A DNA stretch of 64,000 bases, from NCBI RefSeq assembly GCF_014697105.1, contig NZ_JACJRF010000003.1, positions 1 through 64,000 on the forward strand. The letters run 5' to 3'. Source of the stretch: Anabaena subtropica FACHB-260. Lineage in GTDB: Bacteria; Cyanobacteriota; Cyanobacteriia; Cyanobacteriales; Nostocaceae. Positions 17,598 through 26,553 of this stretch are shown piece after piece. The position numbers were made by a program, and so were the translations under genes. Numbering within the stretch: the first letter of the stretch is position 1; each line of letters starts with the position of its first letter. A model generated the notes under the pieces. That model worked only from the letters and a program-made list of their open reading frames with translations. It had not been told where the DNA came from and did no database searches.

Positions 17598-18404
17598 CTA
17601 ATTAGACTTACGACGCCGACTAATGAGCATACTACCCATAACGATACCCAGACCTATGCTAGCAGTTGGTTCTGGTACTTTGACTTTCGGCGGTTCGGGA
17701 AGCTTGGCATAAGTAGCCTTAAAGATTGAGGCGTGGGACAAATCCTTACCTTGTGAACCACTCCCATTTAACGCAACACCGATTGTATTAAAGAATCCTG
17801 TTAAACCTGTTTGAGAGAAATCAATGTCTTGAAACAGATAGGTGCTATATGACGTACTTGTTTTGAGGCTAATAACAAACGTAGTAGGGCCGTTGCCAAG
17901 AGCTGTACCTAAGCTCCATGTACCGGAACTCCGTCCGTTTTGTGCTTCAAAGCCAAAATTGTCTGAACTATCAGATTTTCCAACTAAGTCCCAAGTTGCG
18001 TTAGCACCGATATTAAACAGCCCTTGATTCAAATCATTAAGTAAAGTACTTTGCGCTCCAGTGTCGTTACCGCTAAAGGGGCCTTTACAAGCAGAAGCTT
18101 GTGTACTTCCAATAGAAACATCTGTAACACTACAAGACACGCTGGAGGTAGTAGATGTAGTGGTAGTTGTAGTGGTATTGGAAGTGGAACTTTGGTTAGA
18201 GTTACCATTACCATTGCCATTTCCGTTAGATGTGGTGGTAGTTGTAGTGGTGTTGGAAGTGGAACTTTGGTTAGAGTTACCATTACCATTACCATTACCA
18301 TTGCCATTTCTTGCTAAAGCGGAGGGAGCTAAAGCTAAACAATATAGTCCTATGAAAGATGTAATGGATAGCCGGAGAAATAATTTTGAAAAATTTTTGG
18401 ACAT
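17598..18404 (-). CDS. Exported PEP-CTERM protein with Asn/Gly/Thr repeats
   Basis: The 268-residue precursor has a Sec signal peptide (about 1-32, ending SALARN). Two 25-residue tandem repeats of alternating Asn-Gly, then Ser, Gln and a run of seven threonines follow. Next is a beta-rich domain (about 85-235) with two cysteines near its start. The C-terminus is the PEP-CTERM signal: VPEPTASIG, a hydrophobic helix and a basic RRRK tail. Such proteins are thought to be sorted by exosortase and anchored or released at the cell surface, often with exopolysaccharide. No exosortase gene lies in this window. Confidence 0.85.
   Translation of the reverse strand: MSKNFSKLFLRLSITSFIGLYCLALAPSALARNGNGNGNGNGNSNQSSTSNTTTTTTTSNGNGNGNGNSNQSSTSNTTTTTTTSTTSSVSCSVTDVSIGSTQASACKGPFSGNDTGAQSTLLNDLNQGLFNIGANATWDLVGKSDSSDNFGFEAQNGRSSGTWSLGTALGNGPTTFVISLKTSTSYSTYLFQDIDFSQTGLTGFFNTIGVALNGSGSQGKDLSHASIFKATYAKLPEPPKVKVPEPTASIGLGIVMGSMLISRRRKSN
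18154..18303. repeat. 75-base tandem duplication inside the PEP-CTERM gene
   Basis: Two adjacent copies (about 18154-18228 and 18229-18303) differ at only a few positions and keep the frame, giving two 25-residue repeats in the protein. Both carry simple-sequence tracts (ACC and CAT/GGTAAT triplets on the coding strand), so slippage could change copy number. Confidence 0.85.
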
Positions 18405-18912
18405 TTTGATTTTTTCCTGTGTCTTATTTTTGGATAACTAGACCAAGGTCTTATTTGCTTTGCGGGCTAAAGACTTTTTAATTATCTGATAAAAAATATT
18501 AATCGAGTATAAAAATGACACAGGTTATTTATATCTTTATTTATTATTGATTTACACTAAAGATTTTATAATTAGCGATATTTTTTTTAGTACACAAGAA
18601 GCTTTATGACGAAGTTTAAGTATATTTTCTGAAGTTATAATTAAATAATTATCTGCATCATTAATGTATGTAATAAAAGGTTTTCCAGTCATCAATCGTG
18701 AAAAATACTCAAAAAACAAGCTTTATAATAGTAGGAGTTTTTGTTGTTAAATTTAATTATTAAAAATATTGATATTTTGGAAATATACATAAGAGCAAAT
18801 ACTATGTTGTATTTACTGAAAGATAGATAAATTATTCTTAAAGCGTGGCTGACAATATGTGTAAGTATCTATAAAACCTGGATAAAGTGGTTCTTTCGAT
18901 ATTTTCTAAAGA
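18405..18912. other. AT-rich spacer with the PEP-CTERM promoter
   Basis: About 500 very AT-rich bases. Apart from the presumed promoter of the PEP-CTERM gene nothing was recognised. Confidence 0.5.
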
Positions 18913-19578
18913 TCATTTATCTCGATACCCGCCAGCATAGGTAATCACACATATCGTTCTATAGGTTTTGTGGTTTCCATAAGCTACACCAGCTACTTTA
19001 AAAGCATCATTAAAAATATTTGTGCGATGGCCCCGTGATGGTACTCCATCATCAATAATCAATTGCATGACTATATCTTGAGCAGTGTTGGGGCCGTAGC
19101 TAATATTTTCCGCAGCTGTGGTTTGCCATTCACCATAGCGATTCATTCGCATGAAGGGGGTACTACCATCATTACCGTAATGTCCTGTAGCGCCGGTTTT
19201 TCCTTGATCTTGGACGTGATCTCTGGCTGCTAAAGACATTGCCGGAGATATGCTTAATGTTCCCACAGGACGGGCTGAATTGAGAAATGCGATCGCCTCA
19301 TCTACTGCTTTTATCCCTTCCTGAGTTTGCAAATAAACATAATCTGCCAACTTAACCTTGTTCCCCTGAAAGCGCTGGCGGTAACTTTGCAAAATAGGTA
19401 AGTATGCTTGGGGATTTGTCCGTACTATGTTCATCTCCTCTAGCACTCGTTGTTCTAACGGTGAGAGGATATATTGTTGTAGTGATATTTCCGGGCTTTT
19501 TCGTGATGCTTCGGCAATAAAGTTCCAAAATTGCAATTTATTCTTCAGTAATTTCATGACTGGGTAGCTAATCATCAA
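18913..19578 (-). CDS. CAP-domain (SCP/PR-1-like) protein, copy A
   Basis: The 221-residue protein is a CAP-superfamily domain: [22 protein letters not shown] at the start of the fold, ARDHVQDQG, a [11 protein letters not shown] block, AAENISYG, and the conserved GHRTNIFN with the last histidine. Bacterial CAP proteins are usually exported, and their activity is mostly unknown. Unlike copy B, the N-terminus is not a convincing signal peptide ([18 protein letters not shown]), so the start may be wrong or the export signal lost. The C-terminal 110 residues are nearly identical to copy B. Confidence 0.85.
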   Translation of the reverse strand: MMISYPVMKLLKNKLQFWNFIAEASRKSPEISLQQYILSPLEQRVLEEMNIVRTNPQAYLPILQSYRQRFQGNKVKLADYVYLQTQEGIKAVDEAIAFLNSARPVGTLSISPAMSLAARDHVQDQGKTGATGHYGNDGSTPFMRMNRYGEWQTTAAENISYGPNTAQDIVMQLIIDDGVPSRGHRTNIFNDAFKVAGVAYGNHKTYRTICVITYAGGYRDK

Positions 19579-19733
19579 GATATATTTAGCTCCACAGTAT
19601 GAACAGCAGTTTTCGGAAGCAGGAGTATTGTTATATCTCTACACCTATAGGTTGAGCTTCTCTTGCTAAACCGATGTGCGCTAGAGATAGTGAAATATTG
19701 TTATACTTTATTCCCGCTAAAGCCCATTGAAGT

Positions 19734-19871
19734 TCAGTTGATCAAGGTTTTTTGATAACGCCATAGGTGAGGAAACAAAATTTCCTGAACCTGCTCATAC
19801 AAATCTAACCAATCTTGAGGCGATCGCTCTGCACCTGAAGAAGATATCCCCGCATTGACTAAAAATAGCAT
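19734..19871 (-). CDS. Possible 45-residue peptide or gene fragment
   Basis: A 45-codon frame starting MLFLVNAGISSSGAERS and containing DWLDLYEQVQEILFPHLWRY lies between the two CAP genes, two bases after the copy B stop. Its composition looks coding and acidic-aromatic, but the family was not recognised. It may be a remnant of a longer gene disrupted when the CAP gene duplicated. Confidence 0.3.
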   Translation of the reverse strand: MLFLVNAGISSSGAERSPQDWLDLYEQVQEILFPHLWRYQKTLIN

Positions 19872-19873
19872 AT

Positions 19874-20587
19874 TTATTTTTCTAAATATCCACCAGCGTA
19901 AGTAATCACACATATCGTTCTATAGGTTTTGTGATTACCGTAAGCAACACCCGCGACCTTAAAAGCACCGTTAAAAATATTAGTACGATGACCGCGTGAT
20001 GGTACTCCATCATCAATAATCAATTGCATGACTATATCTTGAGCAGTGTTTGGGCCGTAGCTAATATTTTCTGCTGCTGTGGTTTGCCATTTACCATAGC
20101 GATTGACACGAGTGAAGGGAGTGCTACCATCGCTACCATTATGACCAGTTACACCTTTTGATCCTTGGTCTTTGACATGATCTCTAGCACCTAAAGACAT
20201 TCCCTTAGATATTTTTAATGTTCCCACAGGACGGGCTGACTTGAGAAAAGCGATCGCCTCATCTACCGATCTAACACCTTCTTGGGTAATTAGATAAGTA
20301 TTACTAGAAATTCTCACCCGATTTCCTTGGAAACGTTTTCTATAATTTTCTATGATAGGGATGTATGATCTAGGGTTAGTCCGCACTTTGTTCATCTCTT
20401 CAATCACCTGTCGTTCCAATGGTGAGAGGTAATTTGCTGCTAACAAAGTTGGACTACCTGTTTGAACTATTGACGAAGTAGATTGTGCCAATGAGGAACT
20501 ATATGTTAACAGTGGATAAGCAATAATGCTTAATAAGCTAGTGAAAATAGATACGCAAGACTTATGAAGAAGCATCAATGACCTCAA
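19874..20587 (-). CDS. CAP-domain (SCP/PR-1-like) protein, copy B
   Basis: The 237-residue precursor has a signal peptide (about 1-35, [23 protein letters not shown]) followed by a CAP domain with the same landmarks as copy [39 protein letters not shown] and GHRTNIFN. It is probably secreted or periplasmic. The two copies lie in tandem on the same strand with about 300 bases between them, a recent duplication. Confidence 0.88.
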   Translation of the reverse strand: MRSLMLLHKSCVSIFTSLLSIIAYPLLTYSSSLAQSTSSIVQTGSPTLLAANYLSPLERQVIEEMNKVRTNPRSYIPIIENYRKRFQGNRVRISSNTYLITQEGVRSVDEAIAFLKSARPVGTLKISKGMSLGARDHVKDQGSKGVTGHNGSDGSTPFTRVNRYGKWQTTAAENISYGPNTAQDIVMQLIIDDGVPSRGHRTNIFNGAFKVAGVAYGNHKTYRTICVITYAGGYLEK

Positions 20588-20925
20588 AATTCTATACTTT
20601 GGTATTAAGTTGACGAATGATGAACAACAAGTATTTATTTAAGGTTTTGATGCTTGTAGTGCATAAAAACGCTTACAATGCTATTTTCTTTGTAGCATGA
20701 CAATTCAGTATGTGCAAATGCTAATTTTACTTAGCCTATAATTTCCTAGCTTTTGATTTAACAAAATTACGTTGATCAAGCTGTGAATAACAAACAATAC
20801 TTTAAATAAACCTTTTCAGGATATCTTAGTTATTATTATCAATTGCAGAATTCTCTCATTAACCGACAAGAACTGCTGACATTAGTTAATAGCAGTAACC
20901 TTAGCTTTAACACAATCCTGTAATA
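20588..20925. other. Divergent spacer CAP copy B / hybrid kinase
   Basis: About 340 AT-rich bases with promoters in both directions; no specific site was recognised. Confidence 0.45.
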
Positions 20926-23900
20926 ATGTTTAATCGTCTCAAAATTGGCTCTAAAATTGGAGCGGGCTTCACTATAAGCATCGCAATTCTGAGCATGATA
21001 GGTTTTATTTCCTATCAAAGCATTCAAGAACTAATTGCTGCTTCCCGCAAGGAAAGACATACTTACCAAGTACTCAGTCAAATAGCAGACCTTAATGCTC
21101 TATTATCCACGGCAGAGGCTGGACAAAGGGGTTACATTATTACAAAAGAACAGCGATATCTAGAACCTTATCAACAAGCTACAAAATCGTTAAATAATAA
21201 AATTCAAGAACTTGAAAATTTAATTTCAGATAATCCTAATCAACAGCGCTATTTTGATAAATTAGAGCCATTGATTAATGAAAGAATAGCTCTCATGCAA
21301 GCTGTGCTTAATCTGCGGCAAACGCAAAGTTTTGAAGCCGCTCAAAAATCTATGCTGACAGATAAAGGCAGATTACTGATGAAGCAAATCAGGAACATCA
21401 GTCAGCAGATGAATTCGGAAGAATCAAAATTATTAGAACAGCGAACACTAATAGCACGAACTGCTGCAAATAACACCCTTGCCACTATTACTTATAGCAT
21501 TCCATTTATATCTATTATTATTGCTTTAATTGGATATTTGCTGACCAGACATATCTCCTTTCCATTGCGGCGCATTTCTCATGCAGCAGAAAAGATGTCT
21601 AGTGGAGATTTATCGGTTAGTTTACTTGATAGTAAACGCCAAGATGAAATTGGTGTGCTGACACGCACCTTTAACCAAATGGTGGTAAATCTGAGAGCCT
21701 CAACCCAGAAAAATGAAGAGCAAAATTGGCTCAAGTCTAATTTGGCTGAATTTACCCAGTTACTTCAAGGACAGCGTAATCTCGAAAATGTTTCTCGTTT
21801 AATTTTGTCAAAACTAACACCACTGATAGAGTCTCAACAAAGTGTTTTTTATATACTTGATAAAACTAATGATGAGCCTATATTCAAGTTAATAAGTAGC
21901 TATGCTTACAACGAACGCCGACATCTAAATAATCGCTTACGTTTGGGTGAGGGATTGGTAGGACAATGCGCCCTAGAAAAGCAGAGAATTTTGTTAACTG
22001 AAGTTCCTAGTGATTATATCCGCATTAATTCCGGGTTGGGAGAAGCTTTACCACTAAATATTCTTGTATTTCCTGTAATATTTGAAACGGAAGTAACTGC
22101 TGTTATTGAAATTGCTTCTTTTTCTCGTTTTAAAGAATTACAATTGACATTCCTTGAGCAGTTTAGTGAAATTATAGGTGTATTTTTAAATAGTATTGCC
22201 GCCAGTGTACAAACGCAACAACTCTTGGAAGAATCTGTAGCTTTAACAGAAGAGCTTAGACAAAATAATCAACTTTTAGAAGAGCAAACACAAGAATTAG
22301 AAAACTCAGAAATTCTTTTAAGAAAACAACAACAAGAGCTACAACAATCAAACGAAGAATTACAGCAACTAAATGAAGAGCTAGAGGAAAAAGCAGAATT
22401 ATTAGAAATACAAAATAGTGAAGTTGCTCTAAAAAATCAGGAAATTGAAAAAACAAAAAAATCAATAGAAGAAAAGGCAGAGCAATTAGCATTATCTTCT
22501 AAATACAAATCAGAATTTCTGGCAAATATGTCCCATGAGTTACGGACACCACTTAATAGCTTATTAATTTTAGCCAAACTACTTGCCGATAATTCAGGCG
22601 GTAACTTAACTAGTAAGCAGGTAGAGTATAGTCAAACAATTTATACGGCAGGAACCGATCTTTTAGGATTAATTAATGACATTTTAGACCTAGCAAAAAT
22701 CGAATCGGGAACTTTATCAGTAGAACTGGAACAAATAGATTTTAGAGATTTGCATCATCATATAGAACGTAATTTCCGACAAATTGCCCAAGATAAAGAA
22801 CTAAGTTTTAGGATTGAACTTGATGATAAATTACCACCAACAATATTTAGTGATCCTAAACGCTTGCAGCAAATTTTGAAGAATCTGCTGGCTAATGCCT
22901 TCAAGTTTACTGAGCAAGGAGGAGTAACTTTAAAAATTGCTGTAGCTCAAAATAATATCATTGCATTTGCTGTTGGCGATACAGGTATTGGCATTCCTGT
23001 TGAAAAACAACAAATTATTTTTGAAGCATTTCAGCAAGCAGATGGTACAACTAGCCGCAAATACGGCGGAACTGGCTTAGGTTTATCGATCAGTCGGGAA
23101 CTAGCACAAATGTTAGGTGGTAGACTCGGATTAGTCAGTCAACCAGGAAAGGGAAGTACTTTCACCCTCTATTTACCGCAAACTTATCCAGTAAATAAGA
23201 CAACAGCAATTCCACAACAGCAGATATCACCCCAATACCAGCTACCGCCAGCGTCTACAGAAAACTTACAATCTGCCACTTTTTCTAGTACGACAAGCTA
23301 TACCCCACCTTTAGTGATGGTTTCCGACCGACCGCAGGTCATCGCCGATGATCGAGAGATAATTCAAAAAGGTGATAGGGTTTTACTAGTCATAGATGAT
23401 GATGAAAAATTTGCCCGCATCTTACTAGACATGGCAAGGCAACAAGGCTTTAAAGTGATAGTTTCTTTAAGCAGTAAACAAGGTTTAGCTTTAGCAAGAG
23501 AGTATCAGCCGAATGCCATTACTTTAGATATTTATATGCCAGATATGGATGGGTGGACGTTGCTAGACCGCCTCAAGCACGATCCCCAAACCAGACACAT
23601 TCCCGTTCATATACTTTCTGTTGATGACCGAGAACAAAGAGCGTTAAAACTAGGTGCAATTACTTTCTTACAGAAACCAGTTTCTTCAGACATATTAAAC
23701 CAAACATTAACTGGGATAAAAAGTTTCCTTGACCGCAAGGTAAAACGTCTTTTAGTGATAGAAGATGACCCTGTACAAGCCCAAAGTATTATTGAACTTA
23801 TCGGTAATGGTGATGTTCAGACTATGGGAGTGAATACAGGAGCCGCAGCATTAGATGTTTTACGCTTACAGCACTTTGATTGTATAGTCTTGGATCTTGG

Positions 23901-24546
23901 TTTACCTGATATGAGTGGCTTAGAACTGCTGGAGCAAATCAAACAAGAACCAAACCTAGCGAAATTACCAATTATTATTTATACAGGAAAAGAAATCAAC
24001 CGGGAAGAAGAAACGCAACTGAGAAAACTAGCTGAGACAATTATTATTAAAAATGTGCGATCGCCTGAACGTTTACTAGATGAAACTGCCCTATTCCTGC
24101 ATCGAGTACAGGCAAATTTACCCCAACCACAACGCCAAATACTAGAACAACTACACCAAACAGACCCAATATTAGCAAATCGGAAAATTCTAATTATTGA
24201 TGATGATTTGCGAAATATCTTTGCCATCACCAGTTTGTTAGAAAGCTACCAAATGCAGGTAATATTTGCCGAAAATGGTAGAGATGGTATTGATATGCTA
24301 CAAACTAACCCCGATATTAATGCCGTGTTAATGGATGTAATGATGCCAGAAATGGATGGTTACGAAACCACTCGTTGCATCCGTCAACAACAGCAATTCC
24401 GCACCCTACCAATTATTGCTTTAACAGCCAAAGCCATGCCTGGCGATCGCGAAAAGTGCATCGAAGCTGGTGCTTCTGATTACATCACCAAACCAGTAGA
24501 CACTGAACAACTACTATCATTACTAAGAGTTTGGTTGTATAAATGA
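20926..24546 (+). CDS. CHASE3-HAMP-GAF hybrid histidine kinase with three receivers
   Basis: The 1206-residue membrane protein starts with a transmembrane helix (about 10-30), then a helical CHASE3-type extracytoplasmic domain (about 36-185, including STAEAGQRGYIIT) and a second membrane helix (about 188-210). HAMP follows (about 212-262), then a GAF domain (about 280-430) and a long Gln/Glu-rich coiled coil (435-525). HisKA has phosphorylatable H537 (NMSHELRTPLNS), and the HATPase domain has N, G1 (GDTGIGIP) and G2 (GGTGLGLS) boxes. Three receiver domains have phospho-acceptors D868, D990 and D1137. The kinase can therefore feed or buffer a phosphorelay. It precedes the cheR-cheB-kinase cluster, but a terminator separates them. 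Confidence 0.93.
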   Translation: MFNRLKIGSKIGAGFTISIAILSMIGFISYQSIQELIAASRKERHTYQVLSQIADLNALLSTAEAGQRGYIITKEQRYLEPYQQATKSLNNKIQELENLISDNPNQQRYFDKLEPLINERIALMQAVLNLRQTQSFEAAQKSMLTDKGRLLMKQIRNISQQMNSEESKLLEQRTLIARTAANNTLATITYSIPFISIIIALIGYLLTRHISFPLRRISHAAEKMSSGDLSVSLLDSKRQDEIGVLTRTFNQMVVNLRASTQKNEEQNWLKSNLAEFTQLLQGQRNLENVSRLILSKLTPLIESQQSVFYILDKTNDEPIFKLISSYAYNERRHLNNRLRLGEGLVGQCALEKQRILLTEVPSDYIRINSGLGEALPLNILVFPVIFETEVTAVIEIASFSRFKELQLTFLEQFSEIIGVFLNSIAASVQTQQLLEESVALTEELRQNNQLLEEQTQELENSEILLRKQQQELQQSNEELQQLNEELEEKAELLEIQNSEVALKNQEIEKTKKSIEEKAEQLALSSKYKSEFLANMSHELRTPLNSLLILAKLLADNSGGNLTSKQVEYSQTIYTAGTDLLGLINDILDLAKIESGTLSVELEQIDFRDLHHHIERNFRQIAQDKELSFRIELDDKLPPTIFSDPKRLQQILKNLLANAFKFTEQGGVTLKIAVAQNNIIAFAVGDTGIGIPVEKQQIIFEAFQQADGTTSRKYGGTGLGLSISRELAQMLGGRLGLVSQPGKGSTFTLYLPQTYPVNKTTAIPQQQISPQYQLPPASTENLQSATFSSTTSYTPPLVMVSDRPQVIADDREIIQKGDRVLLVIDDDEKFARILLDMARQQGFKVIVSLSSKQGLALAREYQPNAITLDIYMPDMDGWTLLDRLKHDPQTRHIPVHILSVDDREQRALKLGAITFLQKPVSSDILNQTLTGIKSFLDRKVKRLLVIEDDPVQAQSIIELIGNGDVQTMGVNTGAAALDVLRLQHFDCIVLDLGLPDMSGLELLEQIKQEPNLAKLPIIIYTGKEINREEETQLRKLAETIIIKNVRSPERLLDETALFLHRVQANLPQPQRQILEQLHQTDPILANRKILIIDDDLRNIFAITSLLESYQMQVIFAENGRDGIDMLQTNPDINAVLMDVMMPEMDGYETTRCIRQQQQFRTLPIIALTAKAMPGDREKCIEAGASDYITKPVDTEQLLSLLRVWLYK

Positions 24547-24582
24547 TCAACAATAGAACGTTTAAACACTTGGCAACCTTAG

Positions 24583-24820
24583 CACTTTTTACACTCGCAA
24601 CAGTTTGAACTGTCTGAAGGTTTCAAACGCTATACGTTTGATGAGGCGCATTTTGGAGAAATGACCTTTGTTGTGGAAGTCTTTCGTAGTGAGGTCGAGA
24701 TAGTGCCTTGTCAAGGATACTTCTCAAGTCGGTGAATTGTTAACTATTGCTCAGAGCGATCGCTATTTCAGCGAACTGAAAAATAAAATTGTATTACTTG
24801 AGATTTTTAAGCTGTATTAA
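24583..24820 (+). pseudogene. Frameshifted remnant of an unrecognised gene
   Basis: One frame reads coherent protein (QQFELSEGFKRYTFDEAHF, EMTFVVEVFRSEVEIVP) and stops at 24735. A second frame continues at the same place (VGELLTIAQSDRYFSELK, then KIVLLEIFKLY) and stops at 24820. Together they look like about 75 residues of one protein broken by a single-base shift. There is no start codon. The family was not recognised. Confidence 0.4.
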
Positions 24821-24883
24821 GTTGCGTAAATTTTACACTATTGGGTGATGAGTAAATATCAAACGCCCTCCTAGAAGTATTTA

Positions 24884-24906
24884 CCCCTGAGATTCGGGGG
24901 TTTTTT
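24884..24906 (+). terminator. Intrinsic terminator
   Basis: CCCC and GGGG pair around an eight-base loop and are followed by six T residues. It would end transcription from the hybrid kinase and the remnant behind it. Confidence 0.8.
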
Positions 24907-25146
24907 GCTATTTTCAGTTATTCTCTGGATGAAACAGTTGCATAAAGAAATTCTTCTTAATGTAACAAGACAAAAATTTAGGTTCTATCAAGTTATTAAT
25001 AAAGATATTTGGGTCAATAATTATTTGGTTGACTCAAATTAATATCTTAAGTCTCTCATTAGCTCATGAAGGTGGAAATTCTTGCCAATCAATAGCCAAA
25101 ACACTCACTCTGTGAGTATTTTCTTGTTTTTAATTTTGAATTGTTT

Positions 25147-25977
25147 ATGATTTTGCCCAAACTCAGCTTAGAAGACATAGAAATCAAGTTGCTGTTAGAA
25201 GGAGTTTACCAGTACTACGGTCATGACTTCCGCAACTATGCTGTGTCTTCGCTCAAACGCCGCATTTACAGTTTTATGCGCTTGGAGGGTTTAGAAAATA
25301 TTTCAGCGTTACAAGAACAACTACTGCACGATGGCACTTCTCTAGAAAGATTTTTGCTGAGTTTGACGGTAAATGTCACATCCATGTTTCGTGACCCCAG
25401 TTTCTATCTGGCTTTTAGAAATCAAGTTGTGCCAATACTCCGGACTTACCCGTTTATACGCATTTGGCACGCAGGCTGTTCAACGGGAGAGGAAGTCTAC
25501 TCAATGGCCATCCTCCTCCAAGAAGAAAATCTTTACCACCGTTGCCGGATTTATGCTACCGACACTAATGAGAAAGTGTTACAAAATGCCAAAAGTGGGA
25601 TTTTTCCGCTCAAAATGATGCAGGAATACACTCAGCTTTATTTAAGAGCAGGCGGTAAGCGGTCTTTCTCCGAATACTACACTGCGGCTTATGACCATGC
25701 GCTCTTTCGTGCGTCATTACGAGAAAACATCATCTTTGCCCAGCATAATCTAGCTACAGATAGTTCTTTCAATGAGTTCAATGTCATTTTCTGCCGGAAC
25801 GTTTTAATATACTTCAATCAGGTATTGCAAAAACGGGTACATACACTTTTTTATAATAGTTTGTGCAATTTTGGCATTCTGGGTTTAGGCAGGCAAGAAT
25901 CTATCAGATTTACTCCTTATGAAAAGTACTATGAAGAAATAGCCAAGGGTGAGAAACTCTACCGGAGGCTAAACTAA
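25147..25977 (+). CDS. cheR: CheR-type glutamate O-methyltransferase
   Basis: The 276-residue protein has the two-part CheR fold. The N-terminal helical domain contains YYGHDFRNYAVSSLKRRI. The SAM-binding domain contains RIWHAGCSTGEEVYSMA and YATDTNEKVL, then FNVIFCRNVLIYFN and the end motif GEKLYRRL. CheR transfers methyl groups from S-adenosylmethionine to receptor glutamates. The start is taken as the ATG at 25147. Its stop overlaps the cheB start by one base, so the genes are translationally coupled. No methyl-accepting receptor, CheA or CheW lies nearby, so the substrate is probably not a classical chemoreceptor. Confidence 0.93.
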   Translation: MILPKLSLEDIEIKLLLEGVYQYYGHDFRNYAVSSLKRRIYSFMRLEGLENISALQEQLLHDGTSLERFLLSLTVNVTSMFRDPSFYLAFRNQVVPILRTYPFIRIWHAGCSTGEEVYSMAILLQEENLYHRCRIYATDTNEKVLQNAKSGIFPLKMMQEYTQLYLRAGGKRSFSEYYTAAYDHALFRASLRENIIFAQHNLATDSSFNEFNVIFCRNVLIYFNQVLQKRVHTLFYNSLCNFGILGLGRQESIRFTPYEKYYEEIAKGEKLYRRLN

Positions 25978-26549
25978 TGTCATTTAAAATTGTCGTTATT
26001 GGAACTTCTTTAGGAGGATTATCCGCACTGCAAAACCTGCTAGGAAATTTACCAGCTAATTTCCAAATACCAGTGGCGATTGTCCAACATCGTCATAAAG
26101 ATTCTGACGATACTCTCAGGGGAATGATTCAAGAATATGCTTTGTTGCCCGTGCGAGAAGTGGAAGATAAAGATGAAATCTTGCCTGGACAAATCTATCT
26201 AGCCCCAGCCGACTATCATTTATTGGTTGAACCTGGTTATTTTGCTCTTTCTACCGATGGGGCTGTTTCCTACGCTAGACCCTCGATTGATGTACTGTTT
26301 GAGTCAGCAGCCGATGTCTATGGGGAGCAAGTCATTGGTGTAATATTAACAGGGGCTAATCAGGATGGTATGCAAGGACTGAAAAAAGTCAAAGCCAGGG
26401 GAGGTATTACTATTGTGCAGGAACCCAGCACCGCCGCCAGTTCCGTCATGCCAGCAGCAGCAATATCTGCTGTTGCGGTAGACTGGATTTTGTCACTTTC
26501 AGAGATTTCTCCCCTACTCGTAAATCTTGGTTACTCTATACGGAAATGA
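25977..26549 (+). CDS. cheB: Stand-alone CheB methylesterase domain
   Basis: This 190-residue protein is only the catalytic domain of CheB. The triad is visible: S11 in IGTSLGG, H38 in VQHRHKD and D130 in LTGANQDGMQGL. The usual N-terminal receiver that controls activity is missing. It would remove methyl groups added by CheR, unregulated by phosphorylation in cis. It overlaps cheR by one base and lies five bases before the hybrid kinase, so the three form an operon. Confidence 0.92.
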   Translation: MSFKIVVIGTSLGGLSALQNLLGNLPANFQIPVAIVQHRHKDSDDTLRGMIQEYALLPVREVEDKDEILPGQIYLAPADYHLLVEPGYFALSTDGAVSYARPSIDVLFESAADVYGEQVIGVILTGANQDGMQGLKKVKARGGITIVQEPSTAASSVMPAAAISAVAVDWILSLSEISPLLVNLGYSIRK

Positions 26550-26553
26550 ACTC

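Noticed and set aside
18029-18441. Overlapping frames in the Asn/Gly/Thr repeat of the PEP-CTERM gene
   Set aside because: They are low-complexity reading of the triplet repeats in other frames, giving only Val, Leu, Pro and Met runs.
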